A stretch of DNA of 64,000 nt, from NCBI GenBank assembly GCA_017520545.1, contig JAFXFM010000018.1:62001-126000 (forward strand), in the 5' to 3' direction. Under the pieces are notes generated by a model. That model ran no database searches. It was not told the DNA's origin and saw only the letters and a program-made list of their open reading frames with translations. Both the position numbers and the translations under genes were made by a program. Origin of the DNA: Alistipes sp. (GTDB taxonomy: Bacteria > Bacteroidota > Bacteroidia > Bacteroidales > Rikenellaceae). The first letter of the stretch is position 1. Each line of letters starts with the position of its first letter. Of the stretch, positions 53,920-62,367 are shown piece by piece.

Positions 53920-55065
53920 ATGAAGAGATTTTTTACACTTTTTGCAATTTCTACATTTGCTTGCATTGCAGTTGCAAGCGCACAAGCAACAGTAGAGTCG
54001 GCTACTCCACAGGAGCAGGTTACATTTGCTAACGAGATTAAGACCGAAAAACAGGCACCTGCTTTCCAGAGCGAGGCTCAACTCAAAGCCGAGAAGGCAG
54101 CACTTCGCAAGGAGCGCAACACCATCGAGTTCAATGCCACGCTCAATGCGTCGCTTTCGCACTTCAACGGACATTGGCGTAAGGTGAACGGTAACACCAA
54201 CTCATTGAATGGCGTGGGCAACATCCTTTTCACCCACCAATTCAAGAAGGGTAAGTTCGTATTGGACAACAAAATCACCGGTAAATTGGGTTACACCTAT
54301 AACTTCCTCCCCGAGAGCGAAGGCACAAGCGCCGTAACCAAGAGTCAGGACGAATGGTTTATCTCGTCTGCTCCGGCTTACACCCTCTCGAAGGATTGGA
54401 ACGTTGGAGGTTCCATATCGTTGCGTTCGCAATTCGCAAACGGATATAACGGCGACGGCAACCGCACAAGTACAGGTTTTGCTCCTGCCTACCTCACCCT
54501 CGCGGCAGGTTTCACCTACGTTTGTCCTAATAAGAAGTTCCCTATCAAAATCAACGTGTCGCCTATCTCTATGAATGCGACATACGTTACAAGCGATAAG
54601 GTACGCGCTTTCTTCTATAACGAAAAATTTGGCACTAAAGCAGAATCCGATCTCACCAAAGACGAGCAGAATACCCCTTATGCATACGGTTTGACGCTCC
54701 AAAATGGCGTTCAGCGATATGAGGGAGGTTCGTCTATCCAGATCGACTTCGACAAGACCTTCGGCGAGAAGGGTGTATTCCGCTATCGTACAACGCTCTA
54801 TTCATTCTACGGTTGGATCAATCAGGCATCACAGAAGAGCGCAAGCAAGAGGTGGAATTCCAACCCAGCCAATGCCGGTAACCTCCTCAACTTCGAGAGC
54901 ATCGCTCCGACCGTTCGTTGGGAGAACACCATTGACATCAAGGCTACAAAGTACTTCTCGACACAGCTCTACTTCCAGCTCTACTACAATAAGGCGCAGA
55001 ACAAGAGTGTGCAGACACAGACTGTTCTTGGCGTAGGTCTTGCATATACGTTCAAGAACAAATAA
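53920..55065 (+). CDS. DUF3078 outer-membrane beta-barrel protein
   Basis: About 381 residues from ATG 53920, where the signal peptide MKRFFTLFAISTFACIAVASAQ starts; an ATG 13 codons earlier gives a basic prefix and is disfavoured. The mature part is beta-rich (NTIEFNATLNASLSHFNGHW; GYTYNFLPESEG) with a C-terminal strand LGVGLAYTFKNK. It matches DUF3078, a Bacteroidota OMP family of unknown function. Transcribed alone. Confidence 0.85.
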   Translation: MKRFFTLFAISTFACIAVASAQATVESATPQEQVTFANEIKTEKQAPAFQSEAQLKAEKAALRKERNTIEFNATLNASLSHFNGHWRKVNGNTNSLNGVGNILFTHQFKKGKFVLDNKITGKLGYTYNFLPESEGTSAVTKSQDEWFISSAPAYTLSKDWNVGGSISLRSQFANGYNGDGNRTSTGFAPAYLTLAAGFTYVCPNKKFPIKINVSPISMNATYVTSDKVRAFFYNEKFGTKAESDLTKDEQNTPYAYGLTLQNGVQRYEGGSSIQIDFDKTFGEKGVFRYRTTLYSFYGWINQASQKSASKRWNSNPANAGNLLNFESIAPTVRWENTIDIKATKYFSTQLYFQLYYNKAQNKSVQTQTVLGVGLAYTFKNK

Positions 55066-55194
55066 AATAATTGGGTTAGCAGGGAGGTTTTTCCCTTATT
55101 GGACTGGCGCAATTTTTGTTAGCATTTTTTAGCTATAACGCCTAACGACTCTAAAAAACCTCTAAACATAACGGCTAATAGCCAAAAAGAGAGA

Positions 55195-56844
55195 ATGAAA
55201 GAGATTGGTAAGCACCTTTTGAGGGGTATTCTCCTCGTTGTTATACTATTTGTAAGTTGGTTTGTCGGAGTATATCACGGCAGACAAATTACTAATGATA
55301 AGGTGCGAGTCTATCTCAACAACTACGATTCTCACAACGACAAACTCTCACGAGTATTGTTGATGATCGAGAACGAATATGTCGATTCCATCTCGCGCGA
55401 CTCGTTGGCAGAGTTGGCAATCCCCGCCATTCTCCACAAACTCGACCCCCACTCGGTATATATTCCCGCAAAGAGTTTCGAGAATGTTGAAGAGCCACTC
55501 AAAGGCGAGTTCGACGGTATCGGCGTGGTGTTCAATATGGCTACCGACACGGTAATTGTTCTGAACGTCATTCCTACGGGTCCAAGTCGCAAAGCTGGTG
55601 TGCAGGGCGGCGACCGCATCATAAAGGTAAACGACACGCTGATTGCCGGACAAAAGATGTCGCAATTGGCTGTTATGAAACGTCTGCGAGGTCCTCGCGG
55701 CACGCAAGTAAAACTATCCATCGAACGCAAAGATATCAAAGGTTTGGTCGATATAGTGGTTACACGCGACGCCATACCTCTACACAGCGTAGAGGCATCG
55801 CTGATGCTGACCAAGAACATAGGCTTTATAAAGTTGTCGCAATTCTCACGTACCTCATACGACGAGATTCGCAAGGCCTTGTCATCACTTCGGGCACAAG
55901 GTATGACATCGTTGATTTTCGACCTTCGCGGCAACTCGGGAGGCTTCTTGGACCAAGCGATTCTCATTGCGAACGAGTTCCTGCCATCAGGCTCACTGAT
56001 TGTATATACAGAGGATAGAGATGGCAAGCAGTTGCGCCAATATAGCGACGGCAGAGGGGGCTCAAAAGATATCAATGTTGCCGTTTTGATAGACGAAGCG
56101 AGTGCATCGTCGAGCGAGATATTGGCGGGAGCACTCCAAGACAACGACCGCGGAACAATAATCGGACGTCGCTCCTTCGGCAAGGGTCTTGTGCAGGCTC
56201 AAACACCTTTCAACGATGGCTCGGCGATACGTCTGACTATCGCCCGATACTACACCCCTACGGGACGTTCCATTCAAAAGCCATACGAGGCTGGCAAGAA
56301 TGAGTCGTACGAACTCGACCTCATAGATCGTTTCAAACGCAACGAGTTCTTCTCGGCGGATAGTATACACTTTGCCGACTCACTACGCTACACCACTCCG
56401 AAGGGTAAAATTGTATATGGCGGAGGAGGTATTATGCCCGATATTTTCGTACCGCTTGACACGATGAATGTAACGAGATACTACTCGGAGGTGAATGGTC
56501 GCAATATCCTCTACCGATACACTATTGACTACTCCGACCGCCACCGCAAGGCGCTGGGCAAGGCTAAGAGTATTGCCGATTTGAAGCAGTTGCTCGATGG
56601 CGACAAGGCGCTATTCAACGACTTTGTACGCTACGCCGAAAAACAAGGTGTCAAGCCAAATTGGACAGAGATAAACCGCTCACGCGATATTATGGAGGCG
56701 CAGTTACGTGCCTACATCGCACGCAACTCCGATCTCGAAGAGAGGGCATTCTACTACTTCATCTACCCTATCGACCGCACCGTAATGCGGGCAATCGAGG
56801 AGTTGGAAACGGAAAGCGGAAAGCGGAAAGCGGAAAACTTTTAG
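55195..56844 (+). CDS. S41 carboxy-terminal processing protease (CtpA-like)
   Basis: 549 residues with N-terminal anchor (~8-28). PDZ domain at ~100-190 (GEFDGIGVVFNMATDTVIVL ... RRKAGVQGGDRI). Catalytic core: LRGNSGG (~245), Ser in ASASSSE (~303-307) and Lys330 in RSFGKGLVQ. The C-terminal ~150 residues are helical. It degrades or trims periplasmic proteins. The last residues (ETESGKRKAENF) are encoded by a CGGAAAG array, paralleling the permease tail. Confidence 0.92.
   Translation: MKEIGKHLLRGILLVVILFVSWFVGVYHGRQITNDKVRVYLNNYDSHNDKLSRVLLMIENEYVDSISRDSLAELAIPAILHKLDPHSVYIPAKSFENVEEPLKGEFDGIGVVFNMATDTVIVLNVIPTGPSRKAGVQGGDRIIKVNDTLIAGQKMSQLAVMKRLRGPRGTQVKLSIERKDIKGLVDIVVTRDAIPLHSVEASLMLTKNIGFIKLSQFSRTSYDEIRKALSSLRAQGMTSLIFDLRGNSGGFLDQAILIANEFLPSGSLIVYTEDRDGKQLRQYSDGRGGSKDINVAVLIDEASASSSEILAGALQDNDRGTIIGRRSFGKGLVQAQTPFNDGSAIRLTIARYYTPTGRSIQKPYEAGKNESYELDLIDRFKRNEFFSADSIHFADSLRYTTPKGKIVYGGGGIMPDIFVPLDTMNVTRYYSEVNGRNILYRYTIDYSDRHRKALGKAKSIADLKQLLDGDKALFNDFVRYAEKQGVKPNWTEINRSRDIMEAQLRAYIARNSDLEERAFYYFIYPIDRTVMRAIEELETESGKRKAENF
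56810..56841. repeat. heptamer array (CGGAAAG) encoding the S41 protease tail
   Basis: CGGAAAG three times, CGGAAAA, CTTTT. The stop codon TAG follows directly. Confidence 0.85.
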
Positions 56845-56893
56845 TTTTTTTCGGTTTTCGCTTGGAGTTGGAAAACGGACCCGACGACAAACC

Positions 56894-56960
56894 GAGAGCA
56901 GAGTGGGCTTGCGCACTTTGCCGAGGTGCGAAGGAGGAAAAGACTGCGAAGCAGGGTTAA
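56894..56960 (+). repeat. GAGAGCAGAG...GCAGG-TTAAA module, copy 2
   Basis: Shorter version of 23095-23236: GAGAGCAGAG ... GGAGGAAAAGACTGCGAAGC, then AGGGTTAAA. Lies after the S41 gene and its heptamers. Confidence 0.65.
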
Positions 56961-56982
56961 AGCGGAAAACTAAACAAAAAAG

Positions 56983-57011
56983 CGACAGTCAGAATTTGAC
57001 TGTCGTTTTTT
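56983..57011 (+). terminator. intrinsic terminator of the S41 gene
   Basis: CGACAGTCA/TGACTGTCG stem, GAATT loop, six T; A-run on the other side makes it bidirectional. Confidence 0.85.
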
Positions 57012-57019
57012 GTTTGGGG

Positions 57020-57047
57020 CTATTAGCTATTGGCCATTAGCCATTAA
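57020..57047. repeat. heptamer array (CTATTAG-type)
   Basis: CTATTAG, CTATTGG, CCATTAG, CCATTAA, in the 517-bp convergent gap between the S41 and GH57 genes. Confidence 0.8.
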
Positions 57048-57106
57048 CATTTTAGGATTTAACAGGACTGAATAGTAAATTCCCATAATCTCCTATAACC
57101 ACACCT

Positions 57107-57236
57107 AAAAATTGAATTTTAAGGAGGTAGTTGCAACGCTGTCAATAAAAATGAGATGGGCGCATACTGGGCGTATGTAACCATCTCATTTTTTGAAGAC
57201 AAGGAAGCAAATGCCCCTTAAAAACAATTTCAATTT
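57107..57236 (-). repeat. hairpin element copy H (diverged)
   Basis: Same plan, very different sequence: outer stem AAATTGAA/TTCAATTT, middle stem AATGAGATGG/CCATCTCATT, apical CATAC/GTATG. The TGAG flank of the loop is here TAAC. It is 125 bp from the GH57 stop, beyond the GH57 hairpin. Confidence 0.7.
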
Positions 57237-57273
57237 CTTGTCAGAAGTCGTGAGATGTGGTGCATCGCAAAAG

Positions 57274-57319
57274 AAACATCGCTGGGATAGTACTTTAAGC
57301 GTACAGCCCAACGATGTTT
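57274..57319 (-). terminator. hairpin downstream of GH57 gene
   Basis: AAACATCG-TGGG / CCCA-ACGATGTTT stem about 43 bp past the GH57 stop; modest U-tract. Confidence 0.6.
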
Positions 57320-57361
57320 ACTTTTAGAGATGTGCCGCAGATTGCGGCTTATCACAAGAAA

Positions 57362-58567
57362 TTACTTCTTGCGCGACTTTTTAGCAGCCAACGCCTTCTC
57401 CACCTCAATCTGGAAGTCGGACAATACGTTCATATAGTTGATGAACGCCTCGTACGAAGAACCGTAAGGGTTGAAGTAGGAGTGAACATCGCCGTCCGAA
57501 AGCCACTTTGTTGCCATATAGTAGAAGTGGTCCGAAGTCTGCATAAAGTTCCACACATACTCGTAGTCTGCACTCTTCAACGAACGAACCTTATCCTTCA
57601 TTGCATACAACTTCGAGAACGCCTCGTTCTGCAAGTCGTTACCCAACCAAGCGGTGATATCGCGCTCCTCGTCCGCCCACGACATTACGTGAGGACAGTG
57701 AAGAACTGCAACAGGTTGATGCTCGGCTGCGGTCTCCGATACGGTAGCAAACTTCAAATCGCCACGCTTCAAAATTGCAGCCGGAAGACTCTTTACAAAG
57801 TCGAATATACCGGTCGAAGCCTTCTGATGCTCACCAAAGGTCTCGTAGTCCATAAAGAGGTTGATAACCTCACCCTCCGACTCCGAAAGCCAAGCGGCAT
57901 ACTTGTCGGCTGTGAGTGGATACTCGTCCCAACCCTGGTTCGAGAAACGGAATGCGATATCGTCCGAGAGCTTGTAGTTGCGGAGCAAAAGACGAAGGCT
58001 CTGGTCTGCCGCACCAGCGTAAACGAAGTCTGGCGACTTCCAACCGAGGATATGCTTTGCACCCTCTGCCAACATTGTCTTAAAACCGAGTTCGCCAACA
58101 GCCTCGCCAATCTCGTCCGAGTAGATAAGCTCGGTATTGCGGAATGCCTTCGGCTTAACACCAAACTCCGACTTCAACATTGCGGTATGCTTCTTTACCT
58201 GATCCTTGAAATCCTCCTTCGACGAGAGAGCCGCCAACGAGTGCGAATAGGTCTCTGCCAACAACTCTACACAACCCGTATCGACCAAAGCGCGGAACGA
58301 CTCCAACACCTCGGGAGCGTAGGCCTTAAACTGCTCAACAACAGTACCTGTGAGCGAGAACGAAACTTTGAATGCACCCTTGTTCTCCTTGATAAGTTTC
58401 AAAAGGAGGGCATTCATTGGTAAATAACACTCGCGTGCAATCTTCTGCAAAATAGCACGATTGGTCAAATCATCGAGGTAATTGTGGTCCTTACCGATAT
58501 GGAAGAAGCGGTAGGTCTTCAATCGCCAAGGCTGATGTACCTGAAAATATAAACAAACTGTCTTCAT
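57362..58567 (-). CDS. GH57-family alpha-glucan glycoside hydrolase
   Basis: 401 residues. GH57 conserved regions visible: HQPWR (~11-15), GTVVEQFKAY, ETYSHSLAALSS (~100), the nucleophile-type Glu in RNTELIYSDEIG (~155), DYETFG (~245) and WNFMQTSDHFYYMA (~355). Retaining hydrolases or transglycosidases of this family act on glycogen/amylose (alpha-amylase or 4-alpha-glucanotransferase types). No signal peptide, so it acts on internal glycogen. It is last in the glycogen operon and ends in a basic tail AAKKSRKK. Confidence 0.88.
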   Translation of the reverse strand: MKTVCLYFQVHQPWRLKTYRFFHIGKDHNYLDDLTNRAILQKIARECYLPMNALLLKLIKENKGAFKVSFSLTGTVVEQFKAYAPEVLESFRALVDTGCVELLAETYSHSLAALSSKEDFKDQVKKHTAMLKSEFGVKPKAFRNTELIYSDEIGEAVGELGFKTMLAEGAKHILGWKSPDFVYAGAADQSLRLLLRNYKLSDDIAFRFSNQGWDEYPLTADKYAAWLSESEGEVINLFMDYETFGEHQKASTGIFDFVKSLPAAILKRGDLKFATVSETAAEHQPVAVLHCPHVMSWADEERDITAWLGNDLQNEAFSKLYAMKDKVRSLKSADYEYVWNFMQTSDHFYYMATKWLSDGDVHSYFNPYGSSYEAFINYMNVLSDFQIEVEKALAAKKSRKK

Positions 58568-58596
58568 ATTTTTTATGTTTTTGTTTTTCTTTCCGT

Positions 58597-59907
58597 TTAT
58601 TTCATCGATGCAATAGCATCCTCGTAAACAGCCTTAACCTTCTTGGCTGCATCGTTCCATTTGAGGTTCGTAACCTCCTCCAAGCCCTTCTGAGCAAACA
58701 TCTTCGCAAGTGCAGGATAGGTTATCAAACCATAGATAGCATCCGCCATCGAATCAACGTCCCAATAATCCACCTTAACGGCGTAATCCAAAACCTCGGC
58801 AACACCCGACTGCTTCGAGATAATCGAAGGTACGTTGGCACGCATAGCCTCCAATGGCGAGATACCGAATGGCTCCGACACCGACGGCATAATATATACG
58901 TCAGAGAGCTGGAACATTTTATGCACATCGTCGCCCTTCAAGAAGCCCGTGAAGTGGAAACGGTCGGCAATACCCAAACGAGCCACACGACGAATTACGT
59001 GGTTCATCATATCGCCCGAACCCGCCATCACAAAGCGTACGTTAGGAACTCTCTTCAATACCTTTGCCGCAGCCTCTACAAAGTAGTCCGGACCCTTCTG
59101 GAAGGTGATACGACCGAGGAAGGTAACAATTTTATCCTCGACACCTCGCTCAGGAAGAGCCATTTCGTTCTCGGCAAAACGCACCGCATTATGAACTGTT
59201 ACAACCTTCTCTGCCGGGATATTATACTTCTCGATAACGATGTTACGCGTCAGGTTCGACACGGCAATAACTCTATCGGCTGCCGCCATACCTGTGCGCT
59301 CAATCTCATAGACACGAGTATCGATATTATCGCTCGACGAACGGTCGAACGAGGTAGCGTGCATATGCACAACCAGCGGCTTGCCCGACACACGCTTTGC
59401 CGCAATTCCTGCATAGTATGTGAGCCAGTCGTGGGCGTGAATAACATCGAATTGTCCCTCCAAATCTTTTGCCACCTGCGCAGCAACGATAGCATAGCGG
59501 GCAACCTCTTCCATAAGGTTTGCACCATACTTACCCGAGAAGGTGTAACGCTGACTCCACAAGTCGCTCGTCTCCCAACGCTTCTCTCCGGTCTTTACGA
59601 ACTCATCGTGATAGGTCTCGTAATCCTCCGGCGAGAGGTAAGGCACGAGGTTGGAATCCACGTGGATAAACGACATCTTGTCGATAATATCGGCAGCGTC
59701 GGAACTAACCTTGCCGAATACGGTTTCGATATCGCTCGCATTTACTACGCGAATAAAGCGCTCGTCCTCATCACCCGAAGCACGAGGCATAACGAATGTA
59801 ACATCTACATCGTTACGAGCCAATCCGCGAGTCATTCCGTAACAGGCTGTACCGAGTCCTCCCGCAATATGCGGAGGAAACTCCCAGCCAAACATTAAAA
59901 CCCTCAT
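58597..59907 (-). CDS. GT4-family glycosyltransferase, glycogen-synthase-like
   Basis: 436 residues with GT-B fold. N-terminal GWEFPPHIAGGLGTACYG (glucosyl-nucleotide loop of glycogen/starch synthase type), HAHDWLTYYAG (~150), GRITFQKGPDY (~275) and the EPFGISPLE Glu-x7-Glu motif (~345). Cytosolic. Together with the debranching enzyme and GH57 it forms a glycogen cluster. GT4 versus GT5 synthase is not certain; the sequence looks GT4. Confidence 0.85.
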   Translation of the reverse strand: MRVLMFGWEFPPHIAGGLGTACYGMTRGLARNDVDVTFVMPRASGDEDERFIRVVNASDIETVFGKVSSDAADIIDKMSFIHVDSNLVPYLSPEDYETYHDEFVKTGEKRWETSDLWSQRYTFSGKYGANLMEEVARYAIVAAQVAKDLEGQFDVIHAHDWLTYYAGIAAKRVSGKPLVVHMHATSFDRSSSDNIDTRVYEIERTGMAAADRVIAVSNLTRNIVIEKYNIPAEKVVTVHNAVRFAENEMALPERGVEDKIVTFLGRITFQKGPDYFVEAAAKVLKRVPNVRFVMAGSGDMMNHVIRRVARLGIADRFHFTGFLKGDDVHKMFQLSDVYIMPSVSEPFGISPLEAMRANVPSIISKQSGVAEVLDYAVKVDYWDVDSMADAIYGLITYPALAKMFAQKGLEEVTNLKWNDAAKKVKAVYEDAIASMK

Positions 59908-59922
59908 CTTATTATCTTTTTA

Positions 59923-61959
59923 CTATTTCTTAACACTCTTTTTCGTTGCTGCGCGCTTTGCCGCAGGCTTGGTTGCGCGTTTCGTTGCAGGCTTTGCTGC
60001 ACGCTTTGTTGCAGGCTTCGCCTTAGCCTTGTACTGCTCAATAAGTTGCTTGATGTACAACACTCCTCCTACGCTCCAAGCCTGTGAAATAGCACCACGA
60101 GGTGCAAATGGAGGATTGGCATCGTAGTACTCCGCAACTGAGCCGATACAGTAGGTTTGGATATTGTCGTCGAATGCCGCCAACATCTCCTCGGCGATAG
60201 GCAAGAAGCGCTCACCATCGAGCTTTAAGGCGCACTCCACATAGAACATCAACGGCCAAACCCATACTGCACCATTGGTTGCCGCAGCCTCCTGCTCGAT
60301 TGGATTCTCCTTGTAAGTCGATTCGAACATCGGGTTACGCGGCGACAACGAACGCAATCCCGCAGGGGTGAGCAAGTGCTGACGCACTACGCGCAAAACG
60401 TTCACAATCTGCTCCTCGTTGAGCATCGTATATTTTAATCCGCAAGCGACAATCTGATTACAACGAATATCATCATTCTTACCACACATATCCACATAGT
60501 CGGCGAGATAGCCCTCCTCCGAGAGGTAGAACATCTCAACAAACGACTTCTGGATTTGGGCAGGAAGTGCTTTCCACTCCTTCTCGAACTCTTTGTCGCC
60601 CATCTTGTTCGCCAAAGCCAACGCATACGATACGGCGTTGTACCACAAAGCGTTTATCTCTACTGCATATCCGGCACGAGGGGTAACCGGCTGACCATTC
60701 ATCACACAGTCCATCCAAGTCAAGGCGACACCCTCGCGAGCTGCCCAAACAAGACCATTGGAGTGCATTGCTACGCATCCTCCGAAGAATCCTCGACGAT
60801 AAGCGGTCAGGATACTCTTCATTGCCGCACCATACTTCTCCCAAATTGCCTGTGCGCCGATATGCTCCTCCAACTGTTGCAAGGTCCAGAAGAACCAGAG
60901 TGGAGCATCTGCCGAGACCTCCGCCGAAGCCGAGCCGGCAAAGTCGCCATTGTGCATATCGCCGACCATCGTGTCGAGAACATCTATGCAGTCCTCCTTA
61001 TATCCCTGCTCCAAGGTCAATCCCGGAAGTGCAATGAATGCCGAACGACCAGCCTTGCCATACCAAGGATATCCCGACATAACCTCTGTGCGGTTGCCCG
61101 GACGACGAATAATAAACTGACGCGCCGAGTGGTGCAAACAGCTCTCGAAGTCGATTTTGTGGGTACGACGAGCCACCGAAGCCTCGTAAGCCTCGCATAT
61201 AGCCTCACCCGAAGGCATCTCATCTACCGAAGCCGAGAAGATAATGCTCTCGCCCTTCTTGATATTCATCTCGAAATAACCCGTTGTGAGGAGATCCTCG
61301 TATCCCTCGTAGCCACGCTCCAACTCCTTCTGATACTCAAAGTCGTAGTACCAATCCGGCGCAGGGACAAACTTTGCATCCGCCTTCGACAACTGCATAT
61401 GCAACCAAGGGAAGCCTTCATAAAGACGATTCTTCACTCCATTTGTAACCGGGTAGGAGCGAACATTGGCATACATATTGGCCTTTGACAATTCGTGCTT
61501 GTTGCGGAATGCAAGGAATGGACGCAAACGCAATGTAGTATCGGAGTGAGCATCAACAAGCGTATAACGAATCATCATCTGCGTACGCTTGTGAATCCAA
61601 AGAATCTCCTTGCGAAGAATCACACCTCCGACACGATAAGTGATGGTTGGACACGGAGTATATTCGAAATCGGTGATATACTTGTGTCCTCGAGGCTCAT
61701 ATACACCACGGAAGCGGTGCAAAGCCAAGTTGAACGACTGGTCGTGCTGCACAATTGTTTCGTCCAACGACGAAAGCAGCACATAAGCATTGTTGCTCGC
61801 ATCAATCGGAGCAACAATCAAGCCGTGATACTTGCGTGTATTGCAACCTACGATGGTAGTGCTCATATAACCGCCTCGGCGGTCAGTCGCCAACATCTCA
61901 CGCTGCAACGAATACTCCAAGTTACCAAGCTCTTGTTTGTCAAATTTTAATCCCGGCAT
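59923..61959 (-). CDS. glycogen debranching enzyme (archaeal-type, GDE_N/GDE_C) with histone-H1-like tail
   Basis: 678 residues. N-terminal GDE domain (~1-260: GCNTRKYHGLIVAPIDASNN, RFRGVYEPRGHKYI) and C-terminal (alpha/alpha)6 amylo-alpha-1,6-glucosidase domain (~300-640: GYPWYGKAGRSAFIALPG, DAPLWFFWTLQQLEE, NALWYNAVSYAL, AWSVGGVLYI). It removes alpha-1,6 branches of glycogen. Residues ~645-678 are a Lys/Ala/Pro tail of repeats AKPATKRA, not part of the enzyme fold. First in the operon; starts 400 bp downstream of the phosphorylase end. Confidence 0.9.
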   Translation of the reverse strand: MPGLKFDKQELGNLEYSLQREMLATDRRGGYMSTTIVGCNTRKYHGLIVAPIDASNNAYVLLSSLDETIVQHDQSFNLALHRFRGVYEPRGHKYITDFEYTPCPTITYRVGGVILRKEILWIHKRTQMMIRYTLVDAHSDTTLRLRPFLAFRNKHELSKANMYANVRSYPVTNGVKNRLYEGFPWLHMQLSKADAKFVPAPDWYYDFEYQKELERGYEGYEDLLTTGYFEMNIKKGESIIFSASVDEMPSGEAICEAYEASVARRTHKIDFESCLHHSARQFIIRRPGNRTEVMSGYPWYGKAGRSAFIALPGLTLEQGYKEDCIDVLDTMVGDMHNGDFAGSASAEVSADAPLWFFWTLQQLEEHIGAQAIWEKYGAAMKSILTAYRRGFFGGCVAMHSNGLVWAAREGVALTWMDCVMNGQPVTPRAGYAVEINALWYNAVSYALALANKMGDKEFEKEWKALPAQIQKSFVEMFYLSEEGYLADYVDMCGKNDDIRCNQIVACGLKYTMLNEEQIVNVLRVVRQHLLTPAGLRSLSPRNPMFESTYKENPIEQEAAATNGAVWVWPLMFYVECALKLDGERFLPIAEEMLAAFDDNIQTYCIGSVAEYYDANPPFAPRGAISQAWSVGGVLYIKQLIEQYKAKAKPATKRAAKPATKRATKPAAKRAATKKSVKK

Positions 61960-62170
61960 AATTATTTTTTATGAAAATTTATTTCTGTTTCGTAAAGTTA
62001 ATAAAATTTTCGTCTAATTATTCCTAAAAAAGCCGAAAATTTTCAAAAAATAAACATTTCTTGCCACAAACACAGATAAAATAGTGCATTTTTGATGCTA
62101 TTCACTGTATTTCACACCAAATACTGCCGGGCAATCTGTGCCCAACAGTATTGATGTATGTTTGTTTCAG
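61960..62170. other. spacer between phosphorylase and debranching genes
   Basis: A/T-rich near the debranching start, with a -7-like TAACTTTA on the minus strand around 62000. Hairpin AATACTG/CAGTATT with inner GGGC/GCCC at 62120-62152 may end the phosphorylase transcript. No gene. Confidence 0.5.
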
Positions 62171-62232
62171 CTATTAGCCGTTAGCCGTTAGCTATTGGCT
62201 AATTAAAAATTAAGAATTAAAAATTCCTAATT
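62171..62232. repeat. heptamer array, mixed CTATTAG then AATTAAG units
   Basis: CTATTAG, CCGTTAG, CCGTTAG, CTATTGG, CTAATTA, then AATTAAA/AATTAAG units. Two unit types join directly, keeping the 7-bp period in most of it. Confidence 0.8.
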
Positions 62233-62245
62233 TTAGTATCTAAGC

Positions 62246-62367
62246 AAAATTGCTTTTATAGGAGCAGTTTCAAGGCTTGCGAGGTGTTGAGTGCGCAGCA
62301 TAGTAAACCTATGTGAGCAACTCAACATCCGAAGCGTAACGATGAAAATGCCCTTTAAAACAATTTT
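62246..62367 (-). repeat. hairpin element copy I, abutting the phosphorylase stop
   Basis: 122 bp. Outer stem AAAATTG/CAATTTT, middle stem GTTGAGT/ACTCAAC, apical CATAG/CTATG with loop TAAAC and flanks GCGCAG/TGAGCA. Shares two bases with the stop TAA. Confidence 0.88.

Noticed and set aside
57107..57236. Ordinary rho-independent terminator of GH57
   Set aside because: A separate hairpin closer to the gene (57274-57319) serves that role, and this unit shares the element's apical CATAC/GTATG stem and overall plan.
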